Assembly (NCBI GenBank): GCA_934330725.1
Contig: CAKRGM010000002.1
Coordinates: forward strand, 1 to 64,000
DNA from: an uncultured Lachnospiraceae bacterium
Lineage (GTDB): Bacteria > Bacillota > Clostridia > Lachnospirales > Lachnospiraceae
DNA: 64,000 bases
Direction: 5' to 3'
The notes beneath the pieces are model-generated. The model was not told where the DNA came from. It worked only from the letters and a program-made list of their open reading frames with translations, and ran no database searches. This document shows, one piece after another, positions 37,401-47,333 of this stretch (the first letter of the stretch is position 1; every line of letters begins with the position of its first letter). Position numbers and translations under genes: made by a program.

Positions 37401-38600
37401 CTATAAGATAAAATCCGCTATTGCTAATAATGTCAATGCCATAACAACGTTAAGCACTGTAAAATATATCATGTATTTTCCTTTTTCTTTCTGACATTCC
37501 CTCACAAAAAATTTATATGATATAAGACTTGCAAGAGATGCAATAAGCGTTCCAAGTCCGCCTATATTTACTCCCATAAGAAGCTTTGCATAATTATCTG
37601 TAAAACCGGATAGCAGAATTGCTGCCGGCACATTGCTTATGACCTGGCTGCACAAAAATGATACAATCAGTTCCCTGCCATACATCAGCTTATTGATAAG
37701 ACTGCTTATATACCCAACTCTTGCCATATTACCTGTAAAAATAAAGAATGCCGCAAATGTTAAGAGCAGTCCGAAATCCACTTTAAGTGGAAGAAATCTT
37801 TCTTTCCATCTGACACTTATAACTACGCATCCTGCAATGACTATCACAAGAAGCAGCTGCCATGATATTATTCTTAAAACTGATAACAGGCTGAAAATAA
37901 ACATCAGTGCAAGAAGTATATTTTTTATTCCCGATTCTGTATCTGTGTCTGTTCCTGTATTTATTTTTTTATTTATTGAGTCATCTGTTTTAGCATTTAT
38001 TTGGATATTTTTATCTGACACTTTGTTTATATTTACCGGATAATTCTTATGTAACAGGCACACTGCAAGTATCATAATCAAAGAAACCACTGACAGGGGA
38101 ACCATCGTTTTTAAGAACTCTGAAATTCCCATACCGGATGACGAATAAAGATACAGATTCTGAGGATTACCAACCGGTGTTGCCATACTGCCCAAATTAG
38201 CAGCAATTGTCTGAAGAACTATAACCGGTATCATTTCTTTTTCAAGTCCTGCCATTTTAAGAACAAGGATTGTGAATGGAATGAAAGTTATCAACGATAC
38301 ATCATTTGTAATCCACATTGAACACACAAAACACAGCATCACCAGTGCCACCATAAGCTGCCTGAATGTCTTTACTTTATCCAGCAGCATCCGGGCAAAC
38401 TTAGCAAATAAACCCGTGCTTATAAATCCCTGCATTATAGTCATAAGACAAAACAACAGCGCAATTACCCTGTAATCAATATACCCTGCATATTTTTTAT
38501 CCGGCGGCACAATACATACTGAAATCACAGCAAGTATGCATGCAACACAAAGCACCGTTTCACTTTTTATAAAATCAATTATTTTTTTTCTTTTGCTCAT
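37401..38600 (-). CDS. SLC13/ArsB-NhaD (ion transporter superfamily) permease
   Basis: A polytopic membrane protein of about 400 residues with 10-12 hydrophobic helices and two repeats. The segments MWITNDVSLITFIPF and NLGSMATPVGNPQNL are typical of the citrate/arsenite/sodium-proton antiporter superfamily, with NDV and the GNPQN hairpin loop forming the ion site. The second repeat has VISNVPAAILLSG. A long cytoplasmic loop (about residues 190-235) is polar and rich in Asp, Asn and Thr. The frame is open to a GTG at 38663, but that lacks a ribosome site; the ATG at 38600 begins a typical basic N-terminus. Substrate unknown. Confidence 0.8.
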   Translation of the reverse strand: MSKRKKIIDFIKSETVLCVACILAVISVCIVPPDKKYAGYIDYRVIALLFCLMTIMQGFISTGLFAKFARMLLDKVKTFRQLMVALVMLCFVCSMWITNDVSLITFIPFTILVLKMAGLEKEMIPVIVLQTIAANLGSMATPVGNPQNLYLYSSSGMGISEFLKTMVPLSVVSLIMILAVCLLHKNYPVNINKVSDKNIQINAKTDDSINKKINTGTDTDTESGIKNILLALMFIFSLLSVLRIISWQLLLVIVIAGCVVISVRWKERFLPLKVDFGLLLTFAAFFIFTGNMARVGYISSLINKLMYGRELIVSFLCSQVISNVPAAILLSGFTDNYAKLLMGVNIGGLGTLIASLASLISYKFFVRECQKEKGKYMIYFTVLNVVMALTLLAIADFIL

Positions 38601-38712
38601 GTGATATATATTCAAACCTTTCTTTTGTATTAATTCTGATTCCGAATACGCTTTGAATCGCACTAATCACTAATCACCATATCGTAGCGACATAATTTTT
38701 CACACTGTTTCC

Positions 38713-41256
38713 TTATTTCGTAAGTCTTCGGTATATCTTGTAGCACATAAGTGCATCTGTTATTTTATACCTTTGCACCTTTTCAAACAGCCTTTTATGA
38801 GCTGCCAGAGTTTTCCTGTATATGCGCCGGTCAATATGTTTTACTACCATCCGGTTTTTCCTGCTACGGATTTCCTTCCTGAATGCATTTTCTTCACGTG
38901 CTTTCAACTTTCGTTTTAAACGGATTACTGTCGCCACAATAGCTGATACTATGATTATTATGACAAATAAAATTATAATATTTACCCCTGTATTATTTCC
39001 AGCAGCTTTTCTGTTTTCATATTCACCATCCATATATGTATTATCTGCACTCTGCATCCCCTGCACTTTGGTCTGTGATTCATTTAGCAGTTCTGTATCC
39101 GGCTCTGCCTGATTTTCTGCCTGTGGTTCTGTCCAATCTTCTGTCTGATCTTCAGAATGTATCTGATTCTGTATATTCTGTCCCTGCGTCTGCGGCTGTA
39201 TATCTTCTGCACTATCCTTATCCAGATTGTCTTGCTGTGCATCCGACTGGATTTTTTTATTATCATTATATGCTTTATTTATATCATCTAATTGCTGTGC
39301 ATTCATCTGTGTTGGTACAAGTTTCCCACTGTCCTGATATACCGGCGTCATTTCAACCGGTATCCATCCTAAGCCATCCAGATATATTTCAGCCCACGCA
39401 TATTTACTTCTGTCAGGGACATCAGCTTCATACCAGTTCTTTTCTGTCTTACTAAATGAATTGCTCTTTACAATATACCCGGATGCAAAACGTGCAGGAA
39501 TTCCAAGCTGGCGCAACATCAAAACGCCTGCGCTTGCAAAATGATTACAAAAACCTTTATGACTCTTTGAAAGAAAATACTCAACAGGATCATCACCACC
39601 AGGAAGATTATCAAGATTCAAGCTGTAGCTGCACTGTTTAGCGAGCACTTCCTGCACCTGCTGTGCCACCTGTACACGCCATTCATTCTTTTTTACAGCT
39701 TTCCAGGTAATATCATCATATACATTTGATCTGTCCTCAGATAATTTCCCATCATTTATGTTTTTCTGTATGGCATCTGTATTACAGTAATCTGAAATAC
39801 TGCTAATACTGCTTTTCTGCGTATATCGTGCATCAACAAACTGGCGATACCGCAATTCAATACGTTCCTGATTAAATTCCTGTGAATAATCAATGTATTC
39901 TTTTACAGATCTGGTTCCGTTCCAGTTATCTATTGTATATTTTTTATTACCGTCAGGCAATGTTATCTGCGTATCAGCATAAAAACTGTAATTCGATGAG
40001 TTTTGCGTAAAACTTGACAGATATGGAAGATAAACCGTGCCATCTTTTAAACCTGTCTCATCTGTAATACTATAGTGGAATAATGCCGGTCCCGTCCCGG
40101 AACTTTTCGAATAATAAGAAGAATACATATTTGCTTTTTTACCGCTTATAAGCTCTTTTTCATACAGCTTTGAAGTCGGCTCATTTGCAAAACCTGCATC
40201 ATTATATTTATTTACAAATTCATCATTATTACATACCCATTCGCCATTCTCATAGTCTGTACCAACATATCCTCTAAGATATACATCGCCCTTAGGTCTG
40301 TAATTCACTTCAACCTTCAGCACCTGTTTGTCCTGATATACCGGTGCACGGTTGCTTATTCTGCCCGAATCTTCCTGACTGTACATAAGACTCTTAAAAT
40401 AATTTTCAACATTTCCCTGAAAATTTTTTAACTGTTCATTATGTGCAAGCATTGCCTCCGAAGGGCTTTCAAATAATCCATAGCACATATTCAAGGCCAC
40501 CATTGCAATTAGCGGCAATGCAGCCACTGATACTATTCTTTCTGACAACTTTTTTCTGCCTGTCTGTTTTCTTATATATGCTGATTCTGACACTAACATC
40601 CTGGAACAATCTTCCCATTCTGATGATTTTGCAAAAACCACAGCTGCAAATAAAATGACAAAGCCCGTCCATCCTGGAACAACATCTACTATCATTGCTG
40701 CAATTATTACTGCTGCCGGAAGCGCAATCATAATGTCCGATTTTTTCAATAGAATCATAAGCAATACAAACACTGCTGCTATCATAATAATGCCAAAAGA
40801 AAATGCAGATGTAACCTCACTGGCATACACATTATTAAGATTATAGTGCATTTTCATGGCTTTATTCCAAAGCTGCATATACTCATTTTCCATTGCAAAA
40901 AATCCGGTATTCAGTACCTGTATATTACAAAGATAGTATACGGCTCCTGCTGCCACGTACACCACAGGCATTACTGCTCCTGCCAATATTCTCTTCATTT
41001 TCGATACTTGTTTTTTGTTTAAGAAAAATCCCACAAAAATGTCGTAATATGCTATTATAATGAACACTTCCAGGGCAAGTATCCCCCAGCCTGCAATATG
41101 CATCCTGAAATCTGGAAAAACACTACCGGCCATAACAATTGCCGACGCAGCAAATAACAATACACTGATTACATGATGTAAAAATATCATCTGTACATCT
41201 GCAAATGAGTGGTTCCTGCCCGTGTTCCCATCTTTTAAAAATATATTATTTTTCAT
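38713..41256 (-). CDS. TgpA-like transmembrane protein with a transglutaminase-type domain missing its catalytic His
   Basis: The 847-residue protein has N-terminal membrane helices (about residues 25-240), a large extracellular part and a C-terminal membrane helix (about 770-790) with a basic tail. The transglutaminase-like domain (about residues 520-660) keeps the nucleophile Cys in KGFCNHFASAGVLMLRQLG. Where family members have His-Ala-Trp, this one has KYAWAEIYLDGLGWIP, and the usual Asp is Glu (VEMTP). So the Cys-His-Asp triad is incomplete. A Gln/Glu-rich linker follows (about residues 680-760). It is third in the order MoxR, DUF58, transglutaminase. AGGGG precedes the ATG. Confidence 0.85.
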   Translation of the reverse strand: MKNNIFLKDGNTGRNHSFADVQMIFLHHVISVLLFAASAIVMAGSVFPDFRMHIAGWGILALEVFIIIAYYDIFVGFFLNKKQVSKMKRILAGAVMPVVYVAAGAVYYLCNIQVLNTGFFAMENEYMQLWNKAMKMHYNLNNVYASEVTSAFSFGIIMIAAVFVLLMILLKKSDIMIALPAAVIIAAMIVDVVPGWTGFVILFAAVVFAKSSEWEDCSRMLVSESAYIRKQTGRKKLSERIVSVAALPLIAMVALNMCYGLFESPSEAMLAHNEQLKNFQGNVENYFKSLMYSQEDSGRISNRAPVYQDKQVLKVEVNYRPKGDVYLRGYVGTDYENGEWVCNNDEFVNKYNDAGFANEPTSKLYEKELISGKKANMYSSYYSKSSGTGPALFHYSITDETGLKDGTVYLPYLSSFTQNSSNYSFYADTQITLPDGNKKYTIDNWNGTRSVKEYIDYSQEFNQERIELRYRQFVDARYTQKSSISSISDYCNTDAIQKNINDGKLSEDRSNVYDDITWKAVKKNEWRVQVAQQVQEVLAKQCSYSLNLDNLPGGDDPVEYFLSKSHKGFCNHFASAGVLMLRQLGIPARFASGYIVKSNSFSKTEKNWYEADVPDRSKYAWAEIYLDGLGWIPVEMTPVYQDSGKLVPTQMNAQQLDDINKAYNDNKKIQSDAQQDNLDKDSAEDIQPQTQGQNIQNQIHSEDQTEDWTEPQAENQAEPDTELLNESQTKVQGMQSADNTYMDGEYENRKAAGNNTGVNIIILFVIIIIVSAIVATVIRLKRKLKAREENAFRKEIRSRKNRMVVKHIDRRIYRKTLAAHKRLFEKVQRYKITDALMCYKIYRRLTK

Positions 41257-41288
41257 AACCCCTTACTTATACCCTTATTATATTTTTA

Positions 41289-42392
41289 CTATAATATAAG
41301 TTCTGTTTCTTTCAAATCCTTCTGCCATGTATTTTCCGTAAATCTGTTCACTGCCTTTTCATCACATTTTAATTCAAGTTTCTTATCAAACCACAATGCA
41401 TGCAGATAGTGCTCCCCACGATATTTTTCACTATAATCTGCTTTGAGGTCATGTGCACTTTTAGTAAAACCATCCTCCATAAAGTGATTTAAAAATGTGT
41501 AAAAGCTTTCATCATCATCTACACGGAAACGTACAATATCCTGTATACTTTCACTATACCATACAACAAAATGCGGACATCCGGCATCCATCATTGAAAA
41601 TGAAACACTTGCAATCACTGACAAATATGCATTTAGATTACCAGGCTTTGTTTTTCTGCCTGTCGCATATTCCAAAAATAAAACAACAGGACATGCCTTT
41701 GGCAGGCTGCTCTCCTTTACCATAAGTACATCTGTTTTTGCACTTAACTTCCAATGAATACTCTGAATTTTATCCCCATCCTGAAATGGACGGATTTTAA
41801 ATATTTCACTGCTGTCATATCCTGCACGCTCATTGTCATATACATCAGCATCACCAAAAAAGTTTTTTAACGGCTCTGTAAGAACTGTCACAACCTCATG
41901 TATATCCGGTAAAACTTTAATTGATTGTGATGACGGTTCAAATCTTTTTTTTGATATGCTGAAAAGCCCTGTTATATCATAAATTTTCATTTTATCCAGA
42001 GAAAATACATAGCTTCCGGCTTCATCAGGTTTTAGCCGGATTTCAAATCTGTTCTCATCCGGAAAAACCGACTTTCCCTTAAGCCATATTTTTTTCTTTC
42101 TTTTCTCAAAAACATTGTAATAGCTTAAACGATACTTCGACCTTGTACATGTAAGCTTCGAATCATTATCCACACATATCCAGACGCTGATATTATTACC
42201 CCGCTCAGTCATACTAACAGGTGCATTAAGCAACGCACTCATAGTTAATTTTCTGTACACAAGGCACACCTGTGCAGCAATAATCAGCAGTATCTGTGCA
42301 ACCCCTGTAATTGCCAGTGTCAGACTTGTATATATCATGCTTACATAAAAAGTAATACCTGCAAATATTAATCCGACAATCAAACTAACCAT
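41289..42392 (-). CDS. DUF58 domain protein
   Basis: The 367-residue protein has two N-terminal membrane helices (residues 5-50) and a DUF58 domain. The family motif YDSSEIFKIRPFQDGDKIQ followed by HWKLSAKTD is clear at about residues 190-220, then VKESSLPKACPVVLFLEYATG. DUF58 proteins pair with MoxR ATPases and transglutaminase-like proteins in a chaperone or maturation complex whose role is unsettled. It overlaps the MoxR stop by eight bases and precedes the transglutaminase by 32. Confidence 0.88.
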   Translation of the reverse strand: MVSLIVGLIFAGITFYVSMIYTSLTLAITGVAQILLIIAAQVCLVYRKLTMSALLNAPVSMTERGNNISVWICVDNDSKLTCTRSKYRLSYYNVFEKRKKKIWLKGKSVFPDENRFEIRLKPDEAGSYVFSLDKMKIYDITGLFSISKKRFEPSSQSIKVLPDIHEVVTVLTEPLKNFFGDADVYDNERAGYDSSEIFKIRPFQDGDKIQSIHWKLSAKTDVLMVKESSLPKACPVVLFLEYATGRKTKPGNLNAYLSVIASVSFSMMDAGCPHFVVWYSESIQDIVRFRVDDDESFYTFLNHFMEDGFTKSAHDLKADYSEKYRGEHYLHALWFDKKLELKCDEKAVNRFTENTWQKDLKETELIL

Positions 42393-43157
42393 GGAAGATT
42401 CTGCCCTTACCTTTCAGCTTAGTTTTATATCTTTTACTACTTCTATCGCCACTATTACTTATGTCATCATTATCACTTCTGCCACTTAACCTGTCTTCTT
42501 CACCATAATTTACGTGTGAAACAGGCTGTTCGGTCTGTTCCATAATCCCGTCTATTACTGCATCAGCCGACTCATTGGCAACTCTTGCTTTAGTATTAAG
42601 TACAATTCTGTGTATTGCAATATCCTTAAAAATATCATCTACATCCTGTGGAATCACATAACTGCGTCCGTTTAAAAATGCCCATGCCCTGGCCATTTTT
42701 GTACATGCAATAGTTCCTCTTGGGCTTATTCCAAGTTCAATATACTGATTATTTCTCGTAGCACGTGAAAGTTCTACTATATACTTGTATACACTGTCTT
42801 TGACATAAACTTCTTCAACCAGCCCCTGAATCTCAATCAATTCATCTGCAGGCAGAACACATTTTACAAGATTCGGAGGTATTGCCCTGCTTTTTCCCTG
42901 TGCAATTTCGATTTCACTTTGAAGATCCGTATAACCCATGCTTATACAGATCATAAAACGGTCAAGCTGCGATTCCGGAAGCAGCTGTGTACCGGCACTT
43001 CCTTTAGGATTCTGTGTCGCTATTACAATAAAAGGCTTAGGCACCTGATGAGTCACCCCATCTACTGTAACCTTTGCCTCAGCCATTACCTCCAGTAAAG
43101 CCGACTGCGTCTTCGGTGATGTTCTGTTAATCTCATCCGCAAGGAATAAATTACACC
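42385..43157 (-). pseudogene. MoxR-type AAA ATPase, 5'-truncated
   Basis: The remaining frame starts inside the Walker B strand (NLFLADEINRTSPKTQSALL) and runs through KPFIVIATQNP (sensor 1), LLPESQLDRFMICISMGY (arginine finger region) and a normal lid domain with GISPRG and AFLNGRSYVIPQDV. The first roughly 110 residues, including Walker A (GxxGxGKT), are missing. Homology stops near 43157 at the edge of an inverted repeat. An internal ATG at 43086 could give a 233-residue product unable to bind ATP. The missing part is not elsewhere in the window, so a deletion accompanied the insertion. Confidence 0.88.
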
Positions 43158-43186
43158 TTTTTAGAATTTAACTTAAAAAAGGTGTA
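43152..43186. repeat. 11-bp inverted repeat at the MoxR breakpoint
   Basis: TACACCTTTTT and AAAAAGGTGTA flank a 13-base spacer. The repeat begins exactly where MoxR homology stops and lies just past the stop of the recombinase at 43198. It could be an element end or recombinase-related site, or a simple hairpin. On the minus strand the arms give a T5 run, so a terminator role is also possible. Confidence 0.55.
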
Positions 43187-43197
43187 CTTTTATGTAT

Positions 43198-43799
43198 TTA
43201 GATATTATTTTTTATTTTTCTGGCTTTATCATAGAATGTTGATAATGGAATCTCTGACATATCTGCTGCCTGTCTGGCTGTTATCTTCTTCTGACACCAC
43301 ATTTGAACAATCTCATTAAAATTATCCGGAATAGCTTTTTTCGGTCTGCCAAACTGCACTCCGCGGATTCTTGAAGCAACAATTCCTTCCTGCTGCCGTT
43401 GCCTGATATTGCGTCTTTCGTTATCAGCAACATAGCTTAACAGAGCAAGTACAATATCACTTAGTAATGTACCCATAAGGTCTTTCCCCCATCTTGTATC
43501 CAAAAGCGGCATATCAATTACTACTATGTCTATCTTCTTTTCTTTAGTAAGCATACGCCATTGTTCAATTATTTCTTCATAATTTCTTCCAAGTCTGTCA
43601 ATGCTCTTAATATACAGAATGTCGTCCTTCTTCATGCGCCTGACAAGTTTGCGATACATTGGTCTGTTAAAATCTTTTCCCGACTGTTTATCTATATATA
43701 TGTTATCTGGAAACACTTCTTTTCTTCCAGTGCAATAAGCTGACGGTCCTCGTTCTGATCTTTTGTACTTACTCTTACATAGCCATATTTTTGTCCCAT
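43198..43799 (-). pseudogene. Serine recombinase (resolvase/invertase family) with a frameshift
   Basis: From an ATG at 43799 with GGAGG upstream the frame reads GQKYGYVRVSTKDQNEDRQL, the N-terminal resolvase motif with the catalytic Ser. Near 43715 it shifts by one base into FPDNIYIDKQSGKDFNRPMY. The rest is normal: LYIKSIDRLGRNYEEII, ALLSYVADNERRNIRQRQ and a C-terminal helix-turn-helix (KITARQAADMSEIPLSTFY). Restoring one A in an AAAA run would rejoin the frames. A frame without the N-terminus (43830 to 43198) is open but lacks the catalytic Ser. It resembles stand-alone invertases. No partner genes surround it. Confidence 0.8.
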
Positions 43800-43868
43800 A
43801 AATGCCTCCCTGTTCGTACAGACTTATCATCTGTTACTTATATTGTGCCTTATGGGTATAGTATATAT

Positions 43869-45554
43869 TTATCCAATTAGAACTTTTTTGCCTTCAAATG
43901 CAAATCCATAATGTCTGATATTATTCTTGTCTATTCCTCTTTCTGTCAGTTCAGCATCATAACATTTATCTTCTATCTGCTTATGTGCAGCCCTGACAGT
44001 GTCTTCAAGACATTTTTCTTCGCTTACATCTAAGACTTTGAATTCCATTATAATTGCATTATTGTTCTTAACCTTAGGAATAAGGCATACATCATATCGT
44101 CCGTATCCACTTTCTTTATTGGACTTTACCTCATATTTATCCCTTAATTCAACAAGCAGTCCCAGCACGAAACCATGATAGAATCTTTCCGGCTGTGTTC
44201 TTCCACCCGGATGAGTACCTGCATCAAAGCTGCTAAATGTCGCAAGTGCAACTTCATTCATATAAGAATTCATTTCTTTAATGTTGCCAGCCAGCAACGC
44301 TTTAACAAAACCATTATAATTAGCTATGGAATTATTAAACCATCCTTTAAACATATTCATAAACATGCTGTAAGTTTCCATATTGGTTATTCTAAGATGA
44401 TATCTTGGTTCTCTCATTATCCCAACATATTCAGTGTCTTCTACCTTAAGATAACCGCTCGCAACTAAAAGACTCCATATTGCATTTTCATCGGTATCAA
44501 GCTGGTTAAATACTATCTGCTCATCAAATGTTACTTCTATCTCATTATTTTTCAATAAATCCTCCATCTGTTCTTTAATTGCAGATGAGGACATTCTTAT
44601 CAGCTTATTAGCCAGTCCATTAGAACTTGTAGACGCCCAGTATGGAAGTATCTTTTTCTCCTTAAGATAATTAGTTATTGACCATGGATTATATATATCC
44701 TTATGGCTGCCAAATGTAAAACCATCATACCAGCTCTTTACATTTTCAAAATCATGCTCCAGTCCCATCTGCTCAAGACTTGCATACACTTCTTTCTCAG
44801 TAAATCCAAAGCTCTCTGCATATTCATCTGACATACATGTTACAACCTTAAGATTATTAAGGTCTGAGAATATTGACTCCTTGCTTATTCTTGTTATACC
44901 AGTCATTATAGCCCTCTCAAGACTGGTATTTGTTTTAAATGCTGCATTAAACATACTTCTCATAAATGCTGCAAGCTCGTTCCAATATCCATTAATGTAG
45001 GCTTCCTGCATAGGTGTATCGTACTCATCCAGAAGCACAATAACTTTACGCGAATAATATCTTTCGAGATATCTGCACAAATCATTAATGCTTATAGCTG
45101 CTTCAACATCACCCATATCTATAGACACATTTTCAAATGCTTTCTTTTCATTAGCACTAAGACAACCCCCATCAAGAATATATCTGTTATCATTATATAT
45201 ATTAGCTATCTGTGCTTTTATCTGCTTCTTGGCATCAGTTATATTATCAGCTTTAACCGCAGCAAAGCTTATGAATATGACAGGATATTTACCTTGTATA
45301 TTCCTGTATTCCTCATATTTCCATATATCAAGCCCCTCAAAGAGTTCACTTCTTCCTTTATATCTGTTAGAAAAGAAGCTATTAACCATGCTCATATTAA
45401 GTGTCTTTCCAAATCTTCTTGGTCTGTTAATTAAAGTAATCACATCATTAGATGACCACCACTCCCTTATAAAAGATGTCTTATCTATATAAAAGCATTT
45501 TTTATCTCTGATATCATCAAATCCCTGATTTCCAATACTGATAACATTCTCCAT
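43869..45554 (-). CDS. AAA-ATPase / PD-(D/E)XK nuclease-like protein, intact copy
   Basis: The N-terminal AAA-ATPase-like domain (about residues 5-220) has SIGNQGFDDIRDKKCFYIDK, Walker A RPRRFGKTLNMSMVN and Walker B KVIVLLDEYDTPMQEAYI. A central linker includes SWYDGFTFGSHKDIYNPWSI. The C-terminal PD-(D/E)XK-like domain has GYGRYDVCLIP and IIMEFKVLD. The family is widespread and often multi-copy in anaerobes; its job is not established. An ATG at 45584 is in frame, but GAGAGGGA lies six bases before the ATG at 45554, which I choose. A frameshifted relative lies at 28172-29880. The 240-base gap upstream holds nothing I can support. Confidence 0.9.
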   Translation of the reverse strand: MENVISIGNQGFDDIRDKKCFYIDKTSFIREWWSSNDVITLINRPRRFGKTLNMSMVNSFFSNRYKGRSELFEGLDIWKYEEYRNIQGKYPVIFISFAAVKADNITDAKKQIKAQIANIYNDNRYILDGGCLSANEKKAFENVSIDMGDVEAAISINDLCRYLERYYSRKVIVLLDEYDTPMQEAYINGYWNELAAFMRSMFNAAFKTNTSLERAIMTGITRISKESIFSDLNNLKVVTCMSDEYAESFGFTEKEVYASLEQMGLEHDFENVKSWYDGFTFGSHKDIYNPWSITNYLKEKKILPYWASTSSNGLANKLIRMSSSAIKEQMEDLLKNNEIEVTFDEQIVFNQLDTDENAIWSLLVASGYLKVEDTEYVGIMREPRYHLRITNMETYSMFMNMFKGWFNNSIANYNGFVKALLAGNIKEMNSYMNEVALATFSSFDAGTHPGGRTQPERFYHGFVLGLLVELRDKYEVKSNKESGYGRYDVCLIPKVKNNNAIIMEFKVLDVSEEKCLEDTVRAAHKQIEDKCYDAELTERGIDKNNIRHYGFAFEGKKVLIG

Positions 45555-45824
45555 TATATATCCCTCTCTGATTACAATATACACATTTTCTTTTATTATT
45601 CTCTATATCGCGGATTGTTTTCAATTCTAAATAGACTTGAGTTTCCGCAGTTTTATCCACAATCGAATGGTTTTTCAGATACTGCCATAAACAACTTTCA
45701 CAAATTGCCCAAAATATAATATAAAGAATCGCATTCTTTTTTGATGTAAAATTAAGCCACCAAACAAAAATCTCACTAAACAAAAAAGAAAGGGATTCCT
45801 TATGGTCAATTTTACAGCAAATAC

Positions 45825-47288
45825 TTATACTTTGAAACGGGAAATTTTAACTTTTTCAATATTTTCTTCTGTCCAGATTCCATCAAAAACAACTTCTCCA
45901 TTATTAATGAAAATAAAATAATCACAGCATCGCTCTACTAATTCGGGATCATGTGTAATGATTAACTGCGTTTTTCCTTTTTCGGACATATTATTGATCA
46001 TATCCGCAACTACCTCCATATGACGATAATCCAATCCACTGGTAGGCTCATCATAAACAATCAGATCCTTTTGTGACGCCATTGCCACCGCTACTGCCAG
46101 CCTTTGTTTCTGACCTCCCGACAAGGCCATTGGATGACACTCTTTGTAACCGGACAATCCCATCCTGTCAAGCACCCTCTCTGCGAGTTCTTCTCTTTTT
46201 GTATCTTCCATCCTAAAACCCAGCGTTACCTCCTCCTGCACGCTTTCCGCAAACAACTGATGATTTACATCCTGAAACACCATATATGCAATCGTACTCA
46301 GCCTTCGTCCCTGATAGACCTTTTCTCCATCCGAGATTCTGCCTTTGCAATGCTTCATAAGTCCGCATATACACTTTGCCAGTGTACTTTTTCCAGCTCC
46401 ATTATTTCCCAGTACAGCCACAACTGCACCTTTTGGAATATCCAGTTTTGGAATATTCAGTTTTAGGCCGTTTTTATATGAAAATCGGAAATCTGTCAAA
46501 GTATAAAATTTGTTTCCTTTTTGCAATTTTCTTTTTGCAGGCATAAAAATATTTGCACAGCGAAGTCCCCGATTATGAAATTCATCCACAGTCCATTTCC
46601 AAAACATTTCCGCACAAATGTCATCTGCAATCGTTTCATCTTTAAAATAAAGTACTCTGTCTGCCACACCTCTTAGCCATTCAAGCCTGTGTTCTGTAAT
46701 TAGTATTGTCTTACCATTTCTCTTCCACAATTCTAAAACTGAACGTAATTCACGTATTGCATGAATATCCAGATTTGATGTTGGTTCATCCAGCAGCATA
46801 ATATCAGGTTGCAGCATATTTACTGAGGCACAGGCTATTTTTTGCTTTTCTCCTCCGGAAAGTTGCAAAAGATTCTTTCCAAGTAATTTTTCTATTTGAA
46901 ATAATCGTACCGTCTTTTCAAACCGTTCCAGTATTTCTTTTTTAGGCAGCCCGATATTTTCACAGCCAAACACAATTTCCGTATCTGCCATCAATGTATA
47001 AAACTGCGATTTCGGATTTTGAAATACCGAACCTACAATTCCCGACAACTCATGTAACTGCACATCGTTCATGTTTTTTCCCTGTACTGTCACATTGCCA
47101 CTTAATTTTCCATCATAATAACAGGGAATCAGTCCATTTACAAGGCGTCCAAATGTTGTTTTTCCGCTTCCGGATTCTCCGCACAGCAATACAACCTGCC
47201 CACGCGGTATTTCAATCTCTATATTTTTTATTGAATTATCACTTACTGCATTTTCGTAGGTAAAGCATACGTTCTTTATTTCTATCAC
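45825..47288 (-). CDS. Energy-coupling factor (ECF) transporter ATPase with two ABC domains
   Basis: Two complete nucleotide-binding domains lie in 487 residues. The first has Walker A GESGSGKTT, signature LLQLSGGEKQKIA and LLDEPTSNLD. The second has Walker A GNNGAGKST, signature ALSGGQKQRLA and VYDEPTSGLD. Fused EcfA-EcfA' proteins power vitamin or metal import together with EcfT and an S component, both encoded just upstream. It is the last gene of the TetR-controlled unit. The 45-base gap to EcfT and absence of another promoter support co-transcription. Confidence 0.92.
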   Translation of the reverse strand: MIEIKNVCFTYENAVSDNSIKNIEIEIPRGQVVLLCGESGSGKTTFGRLVNGLIPCYYDGKLSGNVTVQGKNMNDVQLHELSGIVGSVFQNPKSQFYTLMADTEIVFGCENIGLPKKEILERFEKTVRLFQIEKLLGKNLLQLSGGEKQKIACASVNMLQPDIMLLDEPTSNLDIHAIRELRSVLELWKRNGKTILITEHRLEWLRGVADRVLYFKDETIADDICAEMFWKWTVDEFHNRGLRCANIFMPAKRKLQKGNKFYTLTDFRFSYKNGLKLNIPKLDIPKGAVVAVLGNNGAGKSTLAKCICGLMKHCKGRISDGEKVYQGRRLSTIAYMVFQDVNHQLFAESVQEEVTLGFRMEDTKREELAERVLDRMGLSGYKECHPMALSGGQKQRLAVAVAMASQKDLIVYDEPTSGLDYRHMEVVADMINNMSEKGKTQLIITHDPELVERCCDYFIFINNGEVVFDGIWTEENIEKVKISRFKV

Positions 47289-47333
47289 ATTATCTCCATT
47301 CCACAGGTATCTACAAGGCTATAAGCAAATTTC

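Noticed and set aside
43198..43830. Intact resolvase reading with an alternative N-terminus
   Set aside because: The open frame lacks the catalytic Ser motif, which is present one frame away with a good ribosome site, so a frameshift is the better reading.
45517..45783. Leftward 88-codon frame overlapping the start of the AAA-ATPase gene
   Set aside because: It overlaps the well-supported start at 45554 in another frame and has no family resemblance.
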